Origin: Gemmatimonadota bacterium
Lineage (GTDB): Bacteria > Gemmatimonadota > Gemmatimonadetes > Longimicrobiales > Gaopeijiaceae
Length of the DNA: 59,214 nucleotides
Direction of reading: 5' to 3'
NCBI GenBank assembly: GCA_022560615.1
Contig: JADFSR010000026.1
Location: 1 to 59,214, forward strand
Shown piece after piece: positions 42,238 to 51,067 of the stretch. The notes under the pieces are model-generated. The model was not told the DNA's origin, made no database searches, and saw only the letters and a program-made list of their open reading frames with translations. Made by a program: the position numbers and the translations under genes. The first letter of the stretch is position 1. Each line of letters starts with the position of its first letter.

Positions 42238-44496
42238 ATGCCCCGCGTTCACGTACGTCTCAGCCTGGCTGTCCTGACCGGCGTCGCCACGCTCGCGTTC
42301 ACTCCCACCCAGAGCGCCGACGACACGCTACTGGGCTTCACCGCCGAGAGCACACGCGTGCAGCGCGATCTCGAGGCGCGCTTCGACGCGCAACTCGACG
42401 CCGACAACCTTCGAGACTGGATGCGGCAGCTCAGCCGCCATCCCACCCACGTCGGGTCGCCGGGCGCAAAAGCCAACGCCGAGTGGATCGCCGAGCAGTT
42501 CCGGTCCTGGGGCTTCGACACACGGATCGACGAGTATCAGGTCCTCTTCCCCACGCCCCGGGAGCGTATGGTGGAGCTTGTGGCTCCCACACGCTACATG
42601 CTCAGGCTCGCCGAGCCCGTGCTGGAAGCCGACGCCACGTCGGGTGTGACCCAGGACCGGCTGCCCCCGTACAACGCTTATTCCGCGGATGGCGACGTCG
42701 AGGCGGAAGTGGTCTACGTGAACTACGGAATTCCCGGCGACTACGAGGAGCTCGAGCGCCGCGGGATCGACGTTCGCGGCAAGATCGTACTCGCGCGCTA
42801 CGGCGGATCATGGCGCGGCATCAAGCCGAAGGTGGCGGCAGATCGGGGCGCCATCGCCACGCTCATCTACTCCGACCCCCGCGATGACGGATACTTCCAG
42901 GGCGATGTGTATCCCGACGGCCCCTATCGCATGGAGCACGGTGTCCAGCGAGGCTCGGTCGAGGACATGCCCCAATATCCCGGGGATCCGCTCACCCCCG
43001 GCGTAGGCGCCACTGCCGATGCCGAGCGGTACACCGTGGAGGAGTCCCCCACGATCATGAAGATCCCGGTGCTCCCCATCTCCTACGGCGACGCCAAGCC
43101 AATCCTGGAGGCCTTGGAGGGTCCGGTCGCGCCCGCGTCGTGGCGGGGGGCTCTGCCCCTCACCTATCACCTCGGTCCAGGCCCCGCACGGGTTCACATG
43201 AGGGTGGCGTTCAACTGGGACCTGACGCCCGCCTATGACGTGATCGCCGTCCTACGTGGGTCGGAGTACCCCGATCAGTGGGTCATCCGTGGAAACCACT
43301 TCGACGGATGGGTGTTCGGCGCTGGGGATCCCTTGAGCGGCATGGTCGCCCTCCTGGAGGAAGCCCGCGTGGTCGGAGAGCTGGCGCGATCGGGATGGAG
43401 GCCGAAGCGAACCATCGTGTACACAGCGTGGGATGCTGAGGAGCCCGGACTTCTGGGGTCGACCGAATGGGCCGAGCACCACCGGGACGAGTTGCAGGAC
43501 AAGGCCGTGGCGTACATCAATACTGACGGGAACGGCCGCGGCTTCTTGGGCGTCGGTGGGTCTCACACACTGGAACGCTTCGTAAACCAGATCGGCCCCG
43601 ACGTGCAGGACCCACAGACTGGCGTCTCGGTGCGAGAGCGGCTGAGGGCCCGGATTCTGGTGAGCGATGACAGCGAAGCGGCCGCTCGCACCGACCTTCC
43701 TATCTCTCCGCTCGGGTCGGGGTCGGACTACACTCCATTCCTCCAGCACCTGGGTATCGCATCGTTGAACATCGGGTACGGCGGTGAGAACGGAGGCGGA
43801 TCGTACCATTCCATCTTCGACTCCTTCGATCACTACACGCGCTTCGGCGATCCCACGTTCGAGTATGGAGTCGCGCTCGCCGAGACGGCCGGGCGGGCCA
43901 CACTGCGCCTGGCCAACGCGGACGTGATCCCGCTGCGATTCGGCAACTTCGCCGACAACGTGCGCACGTACCTGAACGAAGTGGAGCAGTTGGCCGAGAC
44001 CATGCGGACCGAAACGGTACGCCATAACCGCCTGGTAGACGAAGGGGCCTTCGTCCTGGCCGCCGACCCCACCAAGACCTACGTGCCCCCCGACAGGAAG
44101 GAGCCCGTACCTTACCTGAACTTCGCTCCCCTCCAGAACGCCATCACGCGTCTGGAAGGGGCGGCCGCCCAGTACGACGAACGACTCGCTTCGACGATGG
44201 GCCACTGGGGCCAAAGCGGCGTGGACAGGGACGTGGCCGACCGGTTGAATGACATCCTGCAGGGAATGGAGCAGCGCATGACGCGCCGCGAGGGGCTGCC
44301 GCGGCGCCCCTGGTACCGCCACATGATCTACGCGCCGGGCTTCTGGACCGGGTATGGCGTGAAGACGCTTCCTGGCGTGCGGGAGGGCATCGAGGAGCGG
44401 GAGTGGGAGGAGGTGCGGCTCTTCGTACGGGAGATCGCCGCGGCGTTGGACCGGGTGAGCGATGGGCTGGAGGAGGCGGTGGAGGTGCTCGGCTAG
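42238..44496 (+). CDS. M28 peptidase of the PSMA/transferrin-receptor-like class
   Basis: Exported 752-residue zinc carboxypeptidase-like protein (signal ending TPTQSAD). It has a PA (protease-associated) insertion, GKIVLARYGGSWRGIK near residue 190. The zinc ligands are H and D in GNHFDGWVFGAGDPLSG near residue 351-360, the base EE in DAEEPGLLG near 400, D in INTDGNG, and H in SYHSIFDSFDHY. A C-terminal helical domain (dimerisation type) follows. The ATG at 42238 has GGAGGAATCG upstream. It probably digests peptides outside the cytoplasm. It is bracketed by two toxin-antitoxin pairs on the other strand. Confidence 0.9.
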   Translation: MPRVHVRLSLAVLTGVATLAFTPTQSADDTLLGFTAESTRVQRDLEARFDAQLDADNLRDWMRQLSRHPTHVGSPGAKANAEWIAEQFRSWGFDTRIDEYQVLFPTPRERMVELVAPTRYMLRLAEPVLEADATSGVTQDRLPPYNAYSADGDVEAEVVYVNYGIPGDYEELERRGIDVRGKIVLARYGGSWRGIKPKVAADRGAIATLIYSDPRDDGYFQGDVYPDGPYRMEHGVQRGSVEDMPQYPGDPLTPGVGATADAERYTVEESPTIMKIPVLPISYGDAKPILEALEGPVAPASWRGALPLTYHLGPGPARVHMRVAFNWDLTPAYDVIAVLRGSEYPDQWVIRGNHFDGWVFGAGDPLSGMVALLEEARVVGELARSGWRPKRTIVYTAWDAEEPGLLGSTEWAEHHRDELQDKAVAYINTDGNGRGFLGVGGSHTLERFVNQIGPDVQDPQTGVSVRERLRARILVSDDSEAAARTDLPISPLGSGSDYTPFLQHLGIASLNIGYGGENGGGSYHSIFDSFDHYTRFGDPTFEYGVALAETAGRATLRLANADVIPLRFGNFADNVRTYLNEVEQLAETMRTETVRHNRLVDEGAFVLAADPTKTYVPPDRKEPVPYLNFAPLQNAITRLEGAAAQYDERLASTMGHWGQSGVDRDVADRLNDILQGMEQRMTRREGLPRRPWYRHMIYAPGFWTGYGVKTLPGVREGIEEREWEEVRLFVREIAAALDRVSDGLEEAVEVLG

Positions 44497-44528
44497 GGCT
44501 CAACTACGGGGTGGATCGCGAGCGGAAC

Positions 44529-44936
44529 TCACACCTCTGCGACCTGGACCCCCGTGTGTTCGCGGACGGCGCGGGCGAGCTGTGCATCGGCCGTGTGGAA
44601 CGGCGCCTCGAAGGCGTCCGCCAGCGCCACGTACACGGCATCATATGCGGAGAAGTTGTCGCGCATCTCGAACACGCGGTCGAGAAACGGGAGGTGAGAG
44701 AGGCGCTCGATCGGGAGCTCCATATAATGACGAAGGGCGGCTCGTGCCCGGTCGGCATCCGCTAGCCGACGGCGGACGACACTGCGTAGGGCCAAAACAA
44801 TCTCGAGATCACAGACATGCGGTACGAGAATCTCGCAAGCCTCGTTCTCGACCATCTCCACCACCAGCGGGTGACTGGGTGGGTCCAAGATGAATCCGAC
44901 GATGGCTGAGGCATCGAAGACGACCGCCTGCATCAT
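44529..44936 (-). CDS. PIN-domain toxin of a FitB/VapC-like pair
   Basis: PIN-fold toxin of 135 residues. Metal-binding acids are Asp in VVFDASAIVGF, Glu in CDLEIVLAL, Asp in NFSAYDAVYVALA and Asp in FHTADAQLA. It differs from the first toxin in this window and lies on the same strand, 33 bases past the stop of the convergent M28 gene. The start overlaps the antitoxin's stop (ATGA). Confidence 0.88.
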   Translation of the reverse strand: MMQAVVFDASAIVGFILDPPSHPLVVEMVENEACEILVPHVCDLEIVLALRSVVRRRLADADRARAALRHYMELPIERLSHLPFLDRVFEMRDNFSAYDAVYVALADAFEAPFHTADAQLARAVREHTGVQVAEV

Positions 44937-45169
44937 CCCGAGCGCGCGTCACGTTCTTCCCGGATCAGGTCCGAGATCGGCAGATCGAGCTTGACGGGCT
45001 CCAGCTCCATGATTCGCCGCACGACTTCCGCGCGAGGCGGCCGACGGACTTCGCGTTCCAGAATCTGCTGGACGTACGCGGTCAAGCTCTGACCGCGTAG
45101 GCTCGCCCTGCGCACCAACTCGCGGTGGAGAGGCTCAGGGACATTTCTAACCTGGATCATCACAGACAT
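44933..45169 (-). CDS. ribbon-helix-helix antitoxin (FitA-like)
   Basis: Antitoxin of 78 residues from ATG 45169; a GTG at 45184 is in frame but sits inside the operator, so the later start is favoured. It opens with VMIQVRNVPEPLHREL and RASLRGQSLTAYVQQILE, a FitA-type ribbon-helix-helix, and ends with a short tail. Coupled to the PIN toxin. Confidence 0.82.
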   Translation of the reverse strand: MSVMIQVRNVPEPLHRELVRRASLRGQSLTAYVQQILEREVRRPPRAEVVRRIMELEPVKLDLPISDLIREERDARSG

Positions 45170-45175
45170 GCTCGA

Positions 45176-45206
45176 GGCTTGCACATGCGCGACACATGTG
45201 CAAGCC
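45176..45206. promoter_or_regulatory. 12-base inverted-repeat operator of the second toxin-antitoxin pair
   Basis: GGCTTGCACATG (45176-45187) and CATGTGCAAGCC (45195-45206) are exact reverse complements separated by seven bases. The site begins seven bases upstream of the antitoxin ATG, a textbook place for FitAB-type autorepression. Confidence 0.75.
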
Positions 45207-45217
45207 GCCGGCTAGCG

Positions 45218-45436
45218 TTAGGCGTCCCACGGCAGTCCCGTGTCATCGTCAGCCGCGGAGACAGGCTCGTCGCCGGTCTCGTCGGACTCGTCGAGCATGG
45301 AACGGATCTCCTCCGTGAAGAGGACGCGGTTGATGGCCTCGTCTACCGCCTCCCAGTCGCTCTCCATTTCGACGACCTCCTTGAGGCGATCGAGCTTGAA
45401 CTCCTGGATCTTCACGTTCCTCCAACGAACGGTCAC
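45218..45436 (-). CDS. small acidic protein, unknown function
   Basis: From a GTG at 45436, preceded by GGGGAG, the product has 72 residues: a basic start VRWRNVKIQEFKLDRLKEVV, a helical middle WEAVDEAINRVLFTEEIRSM and an acidic tail (DESDETGDEPVSAADDD). The composition is that of a small regulatory or antitoxin-like protein, but no partner or family is recognised. It lies just beyond the operator of the second toxin-antitoxin pair and before the convergent-side BNR gene, on the same strand as both. Confidence 0.45.
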   Translation of the reverse strand: MTVRWRNVKIQEFKLDRLKEVVEMESDWEAVDEAINRVLFTEEIRSMLDESDETGDEPVSAADDDTGLPWDA

Positions 45437-45504
45437 GAGCGTCTCCCCTTCTCTCCCGGCACCGGTGACTAGGGCGGTCGGCCCGCCGCAGCCTCCGGGC
45501 GTGG

Positions 45505-48500
45505 TCAAGGAAGAATGATACGCGGTCGGGGGAGCGAGCGGATGGCTAAATGAGCCCCCGGCGTCCAAGGCGCTCCCGACTCCGCCAACGCCTCTTCCAC
45601 TGCCAACAACCTCCCGTCGATGAGCTCGATGAGCTCCAGCTCCAGCACCGCGAAGTCCCGCTGGGCGATCTCGATGTTCATCCGTTGCGTCGCGGTGGGG
45701 TTCTGGCGCGTCGACCAGTGCCCTCCGATCACGTTTCCGACCCGGTTGGAGATCGTAGGCACGCTCGACTCGTTGAGCGATCCGCGAATCGGGTCGTCCT
45801 GGAGCCGCAGCGACAGACCATCCAGCGTCCGCCCGATCTCGTCCATGCGACCGAACAGTGCGGGATCCGCGCGCGGGGTCTGAACCAGCGCGGCCCGCAT
45901 GTAGCGCAGGCGCTCCCGCACGCGTGTAATCTCACCGCCTGCCGCACTCACCCGACGGGACAGCTCGCTCGTCTGGTATTGGAAGTCCGCTACGGCCACG
46001 AAGTCCGTGCCCGGAGGCGCGTTTGGCACGGGCTTCACCTCGAAGCTCTGCACGCCACCGATCTCCTCGACGCCATCGGCGGAAACCAACACCATTTGCA
46101 CCGAGTACGTGCCTGGAGCTGTTAGGGGACCAAAGGGGTCGGTCACCCACGGCGGCGTGAAGCTCGGTGTGGAGAGGTCGATCGGATTCGGCGCGGGACG
46201 CCTGAGGTCCCACGTGACACGGTGCAAGCCGGCGCGGGCAGGGCCTTCGACCCAACGCACGGGATCGCCTGCCGCATCGGAAACTTGAAGCAGCACCCTG
46301 GCCCCGCTCTCCGCCGCCTCCGCACGGAGCACTTCGTAGCCAGGGAACGGCGCATCGCCGCCCCGTTCCCTCAGCTCGCGCTCCGTGGTCTCCCGCATGT
46401 CGCTCGGGTTCTGGCTTGCCTCCTTCAGGTAGTACGTGAAGGTCGCCCCGAAGTCGGGGTTAGGCGCGGCGTAGGCGGTACTGCCCAGCGTGGGTCGCCC
46501 CTGGGCCTGGTTGGTCGCATACGGCACGTACCACCAGGCATCGCGCACGGGCATGACGCCACCTTCGCCCTCGAGCGCGCCGTTCGCGATCTCCCGAAGC
46601 GGGCTGTAGTCGTCCAGGATATAGAAGCCACGCCCGAAGGTGGCGCCGACCAGGTCGTCGTCGCGGCGGTGAATCTTGATATCGCGGAACGCGATCGTCG
46701 GGGCTCCGGCCGACAGCATGTGCCAATTCTCACCCCGGTTCGGTGAGAAGTAGATGCCGTATTCAGCCGCCAGAAAGAGCAGATCGGGGATCACATGATC
46801 CTGCTGGATGGCCCAGAGGATCGTGCCGTCCGGCAAATCCCCCCGGATCGACGTCCAGCTCGCCCCGTTGTCCGTGCTCTCGAACACGTAGGGGCTGTAG
46901 TCGCCCTGTTTGTGCGCGTCGGCAAGCGCGAAGACCGTGCCCGACGAATGCAGGTCCGCCTCGACCTTGTTGATGAACGAGCGCTCGGGCACCCCGGGAA
47001 GCGGCGCAGCGCGGGTCCACGTCTGCCCACCGTCAGTGGAGGCGTGGATCAGGCCGTCGTCCGAGCCCGTATAGAGCAGACCCTCTGTGATGGGCGACTC
47101 CGAGATCGTCGTCACCGTGGCGTACTGCGACATCGCGCCGTTGTCGTGCATCGCGTCCAGCTCCCAGACGCGGCCCATATACGGTAGCTCGTATCGATTG
47201 GTGTTCGTGGTCAGGTCACCGCTGACAGCAGTCCATGAGTCGCCCCGATCGGAGCTGCGCCAGAGTCGCTGCGAGGCGAAGTAGAGCCGGTCGGAGTCAT
47301 GCGGGCTGATCATGATCGGCGAATCCCAATTCCAACGCTCCGGCGGATCGCCAGGGGCTGGCTGCGGCTGGATCCGGATCGACTCCTCACTTCTGCGATC
47401 GGTGCGGTACAGGTTCCCCTGCTGCGTCATGAGATAGAGGACGTCCGGATCCGACGGATCGATCTGGACGCCGTAGCCGTCGGCGCCCATGGGGAAGTGC
47501 CAGTCCGAGTTGCGCACGCCCTCGGTGTTCATCGTGCGCGCCGGGCCCCAGAGCGTGCCCAGGTCCTGCGCCCCACCCAGGATCTCGTAAAACGGCTCCG
47601 AGTTGGAGAGAGCGACCTTGTAGAACTGCGAGATGGGCATGTTCGGGAAGTGCCGCCAGGTCGTGCCCTGATCGAAGGTCTCGTAGAGCCCCGCGTCGGT
47701 GCCCGCAAGCATGTGCTGCGTGTTGTCCGGATCGATCCAGAGCGCGTGGTTGTCCGAGTGCTTCTCGCGCCCCGTGCCCAGGTTGTCGAAGGTCGTCCCG
47801 CCGTCGCGCGTGATCTGGAAGAAGACGTCCATCTGGATCACGAGGTCGGGGTCGGTGGGCGACGCCTCGATCTCCTGGTAGTAGTGGGGGCCCGTGCCTC
47901 CGGAGATGTAGCCGTTCCGGCGCTGCCAGCTCTCACCCTTGTCCGTCGAGCGATAGAAGCCGCGCTCGGCGTCGTCCGCCTCGATGGTGGCGTACACGAG
48001 GTCCGGGTCGGCCAGCGTCACGGCAAGGCCGATCTTACCCATATCACCCTTCGGGAGTCCGGTTGTCACCTCTCGCCAACTGTCCCCGCCATCGGTCGAC
48101 TTGTAGATGCCCGAGCTCTCGCCCCCGGACATCAGGCCCCAGACGTGCCTGCGCCGCTGGTATGCCGCGGCGTACACGACGGCGGGATCGCTCGGGTCGA
48201 ACTCGAGGTCCGTGACCCCCGTGTTCTCGTCGATGTCGAGCACGTGGCTCCACGTCTCCCCGCCATCGCTCGTCTTGAAGACGCCCCGCTCTCCTCCGGA
48301 TGCCCACAGCGGGCCCTCGGCGGCGACCAGCACGGTACTCCCATCACCCGGGTGGATGAGGATCTTGCCGATGTGCTCGGAGGATTCCAGGCCGACGTTC
48401 TGCCAGGTCGCGCCGCCATCTCTACTTCTGTAGACACCTGATCCCCAGCCCACGTGGCGACCGCTGACGTTCTCGCCCGTGCCGACCCAGACCACCTCAG

Positions 48501-48816
48501 GGTTCGTGGGGTCGATCGCAACGGTGCCGATCGAATAGCTCGGCTGATCGTCGAAGACGGGGGTCCACGTCGTGCCAGCGTTGGTGGTCTTCCAGAGACC
48601 TCCGGAGCCAACGGCGACGTACCAGACGGACGTGTTCTCCGGGTCGACCTTGATGTCGGCGATGCGGCCTCCGGCGACGGCGGGGCCAACCTCACGGAGT
48701 TTCAGAGAATCGAGGGCGTCCGCAATCTGGGCGGTGGCCTGAGCCGCGGCAGCGGCCGGGACGATCGCCGTGGCGGCCAGCGCGCCGAGGACGACGGTCT
48801 GGGCGAGGAAACGCAT
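45505..48816 (-). CDS. sortilin/BNR-repeat (VPS10-like) exported protein 2
   Basis: Exported 1,103-residue protein (signal ending AAAAQATAQ). It has the same layout as the protein at 32943-36086: Asp-box blades such as LWKTTNAGTTWTPV, VYRSRDGGATWQN, VFKTSDGGETWSH, IYKSTDGGDSWRE and FYRSTDKGESWQR, then a C-terminal domain with RRPAPNPIDL and a helical tail. It differs at most positions, so it is an old paralogue. The role is unknown; a secreted binding or glycan-active function is possible. Confidence 0.85.
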   Translation of the reverse strand: MRFLAQTVVLGALAATAIVPAAAAAQATAQIADALDSLKLREVGPAVAGGRIADIKVDPENTSVWYVAVGSGGLWKTTNAGTTWTPVFDDQPSYSIGTVAIDPTNPEVVWVGTGENVSGRHVGWGSGVYRSRDGGATWQNVGLESSEHIGKILIHPGDGSTVLVAAEGPLWASGGERGVFKTSDGGETWSHVLDIDENTGVTDLEFDPSDPAVVYAAAYQRRRHVWGLMSGGESSGIYKSTDGGDSWREVTTGLPKGDMGKIGLAVTLADPDLVYATIEADDAERGFYRSTDKGESWQRRNGYISGGTGPHYYQEIEASPTDPDLVIQMDVFFQITRDGGTTFDNLGTGREKHSDNHALWIDPDNTQHMLAGTDAGLYETFDQGTTWRHFPNMPISQFYKVALSNSEPFYEILGGAQDLGTLWGPARTMNTEGVRNSDWHFPMGADGYGVQIDPSDPDVLYLMTQQGNLYRTDRRSEESIRIQPQPAPGDPPERWNWDSPIMISPHDSDRLYFASQRLWRSSDRGDSWTAVSGDLTTNTNRYELPYMGRVWELDAMHDNGAMSQYATVTTISESPITEGLLYTGSDDGLIHASTDGGQTWTRAAPLPGVPERSFINKVEADLHSSGTVFALADAHKQGDYSPYVFESTDNGASWTSIRGDLPDGTILWAIQQDHVIPDLLFLAAEYGIYFSPNRGENWHMLSAGAPTIAFRDIKIHRRDDDLVGATFGRGFYILDDYSPLREIANGALEGEGGVMPVRDAWWYVPYATNQAQGRPTLGSTAYAAPNPDFGATFTYYLKEASQNPSDMRETTERELRERGGDAPFPGYEVLRAEAAESGARVLLQVSDAAGDPVRWVEGPARAGLHRVTWDLRRPAPNPIDLSTPSFTPPWVTDPFGPLTAPGTYSVQMVLVSADGVEEIGGVQSFEVKPVPNAPPGTDFVAVADFQYQTSELSRRVSAAGGEITRVRERLRYMRAALVQTPRADPALFGRMDEIGRTLDGLSLRLQDDPIRGSLNESSVPTISNRVGNVIGGHWSTRQNPTATQRMNIEIAQRDFAVLELELIELIDGRLLAVEEALAESGAPWTPGAHLAIRSLPRPRIILP

Positions 48817-48897
48817 GGGCTACCTACTTCTGGACAGGGAGGCGTGGATCCCAGGGACCATGCTCAGCGCTACGCGGGTCGGCAAGGGCCCGAAGCG

Positions 48898-50277
48898 CTA
48901 GGGCTTCTTCTCCCTCAGTCCTTGCAACGGTGGCCGCCAATCGCCTTCGGGAACGCCGGGACCACGGCGACCCCAGACCCCACTGTGACTGGGCCCCGGC
49001 TGACCGGCCTCTCCCTTCAGGTGACACACGACGAGCTTCTCGACGACGTTCATGGCGGGCAGCATCGAATGAAGGCTCACGCTCTTGCCGAAGGCACCTC
49101 GCTCAAGTAGTCGATCTCTGAGCTCCCAATAGCCGAAGTCGTCATCGGTGACGCACACCAGGTCCTCGGCACGAAGGAACGACGGAAGCGCCGACTCATA
49201 GGGCACGGTTCCGTCGCCGGTGTCGACTGGTCTCGCTGTAATGAAGCCATTGTCGTCCTTGGAGCCATTGGGGTAGCCCTGCTTCCGCCCCACCGAGCCC
49301 AGATCGAATCGCGGAACGCCGTCGTCACTCTCGATATGGAGGTTGACCCGGGTCTTCTCTCCCACACCCACGACCGCCATCCAGTCGCTTCGCGTCATCC
49401 CGCACCGAGCCAGACTCAGTCGACCCACGCGGGCGCGATGGGCCGACGCCTCCGACAGCAACCGTTGGAACAAGTCCGTGGCCATGGCGGTCAGCTCGTC
49501 CGCGGCTCGGTCCTGACCCTGAAGTCCATGCAGCCGGATGTACTCGGAGATCGTCTGGACAACCGACGGCTGCCAAGCTCGGTGACGGAAGAGATCTCGG
49601 ATCAGGCCGGGATCCGCGGTGACGGCCTGGCGGAAGCGGGGGAGTAGGTAGTGCAAGGCGGGCGTAAGCCTGGCGACCTCTCGCTCACGGCTTGCCGAGC
49701 TCCCCAGCTCGCTCAGCCCCGTCGCCATCTTCATGACCGCTTCGAAGGAACCCCGAAACGGCGCCCCGAGCGTCGAAACTCTTCTGACCCGTGCACCTCG
49801 AGTGGCTTCGACGTAGCCGGCGATCAAGACTCCGCCCATCGAGTGACCCACGAGATCGACCGTCCCGTTTGCGCGCGTGTACCCTGCCGCGTGGTAGTGC
49901 CGAAGCAGGGCTGTGCGAGCGACGACCTCAGTAACGAAGTCGCCCAGCTCCTGTTCGGTCACGGACAGCGACTGCCGCCAGTCGTACGGAAAAGCGAACA
50001 CTGGGACGGGCCGGTCCGCGGTAGGCGAGAGGTCGTGCCGGAGATCCTCGATGAAGTCGCCGTAAGGAAAGCCGAACACTTTGTCGACTACGACGCGCGC
50101 GGGCTCCCTCAACTCGTAGCGGGTGTCGTCCGGGTGTAGTTCCACACGCTCCCAAGACTTCCGGAGCATTCCCCAGACCCCCTCGGTACCCACCGGATAC
50201 TCATCGCGCAAGCTGGTCGCGGTAATACCGGGCACGACGACGACGGGGGGTTGCAGCTGGGCCATGAGATTTCCCAT
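48898..50277 (-). CDS. LCAT-like alpha/beta-hydrolase (lipase/acyltransferase fold)
   Basis: Product of 459 residues. The oxyanion region is VVVPGITATSLRDEYP near residue 15, the nucleophile elbow is DLVGHSMGGVLIAGY near residue 145, then DTGDGTVPYESALP supplies an acid and SLHSMLPAMN the histidine. Together this is the lecithin:cholesterol acyltransferase-like fold. No signal peptide is seen, so it may act in the cytoplasm. A second ATG at 50265 is possible. It could hydrolyse lipid esters; substrate unknown. Confidence 0.78.
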   Translation of the reverse strand: MGNLMAQLQPPVVVVPGITATSLRDEYPVGTEGVWGMLRKSWERVELHPDDTRYELREPARVVVDKVFGFPYGDFIEDLRHDLSPTADRPVPVFAFPYDWRQSLSVTEQELGDFVTEVVARTALLRHYHAAGYTRANGTVDLVGHSMGGVLIAGYVEATRGARVRRVSTLGAPFRGSFEAVMKMATGLSELGSSASREREVARLTPALHYLLPRFRQAVTADPGLIRDLFRHRAWQPSVVQTISEYIRLHGLQGQDRAADELTAMATDLFQRLLSEASAHRARVGRLSLARCGMTRSDWMAVVGVGEKTRVNLHIESDDGVPRFDLGSVGRKQGYPNGSKDDNGFITARPVDTGDGTVPYESALPSFLRAEDLVCVTDDDFGYWELRDRLLERGAFGKSVSLHSMLPAMNVVEKLVVCHLKGEAGQPGPSHSGVWGRRGPGVPEGDWRPPLQGLREKKP

Positions 50278-50391
50278 CTAGAATAGCGCGACTGGCCCCC
50301 AGGGGGCAGAGCAGATAGGATACGCGCTGTCCCGGTGGCGGGCAACCCGAAGAGGTGTCGAAGGTCGGTGAGTGCCGCGTGTTCGCCCGCC

Positions 50392-50679
50392 TTACCTCCC
50401 TCTCACCTCGATGTCCGGCGCGATGCCCTCGCCCTCGACGGCCCACTCGCCGTTCACGTCGAAGAAGCCGCCCCGGGGAGCCACGAACCCCCCACCATCG
50501 ATCAGCGGTGGCGTATCCCAAGTGCCAACGAGGCCTCCCCAGGTCCTAGTCCCCACCAGCGGACCGACTTCCTTGAAGCGGAACAGGTAAGGCATCAGGT
50601 CTCCCCCCGACCCCGCCCTCTCGTTGATGATCATCACCTTCGGCCCCCACAGCCCTGCCATCGGCTGCGTGAAGGCCAT
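50392..50679 (-). pseudogene. fragment of a tricorn-like S41 protease
   Basis: About 95 residues match the catalytic-core end of tricorn proteases: GPKVMIINERAGSGGDLMPY (nucleophile serine in AGSGGD), GPLVGTRTWGGLVG, PPLIDGGGFVAPR, and NGEWAVEGEGIAPDIEV. The N-terminal propellers, PDZ and the remaining catalytic residues are absent, and translation ends soon after IEV. It lies beside another remnant (50768-50953), in a non-coding stretch of about 700 bases, so it is a leftover of a lost gene. Confidence 0.7.
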
Positions 50680-50767
50680 CGTGTATCGGGCCTTCGTCGT
50701 GGAGGGCGTCGGCCGCAGCCTCGGTCGCCAGGACCCTGTGCGCCCGTGCCGGCAATGACGCACGCCG

Positions 50768-50953
50768 TCAGCGCGACCGCCTCGGGGGCGGCTGGTCGCT
50801 ATTCGAGATATTCGTGTGCAGGCGCCAATCTCCGTCTCGACGGCGCCAAACGCCGACGAACTTTCCGATCTGCACTTCGGCTGGACGGAGAGTATCAGCC
50901 GTGAATCGATACGAGCCTCGCACGACTGAGAGATAATGCGTCGCTACGTCCTC
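50768..50953 (-). pseudogene. fragment of a DUF4440/SnoaL-like protein
   Basis: Sixty-one residues with a family-like ending: ATHYLSVVRGSYRF, then EVQIGKFVGVWRRRDGDWRLHTNISNSD. An in-frame stop (50954-50956) closes the frame upstream and no start codon makes sense. Nothing recognisable lies in the remaining bases up to the GAF protein stop at 51068. Confidence 0.45.
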
Positions 50954-51067
50954 CTACAGCGTTCTCGTTCCGGTCGAGGGAGGTACGAACCGGGAGCCGA
51001 TCTCGATCCGAGTCGATCGCGGGAACGTGCGCAGCAACGACTGCCGCCTGTTCGGCGACCAGCCCGG

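Noticed and set aside
47299-48441. 380-codon plus-strand open frame opposite the second BNR protein
   Set aside because: Shadow frame; the opposite strand has repeated Asp-box blades.
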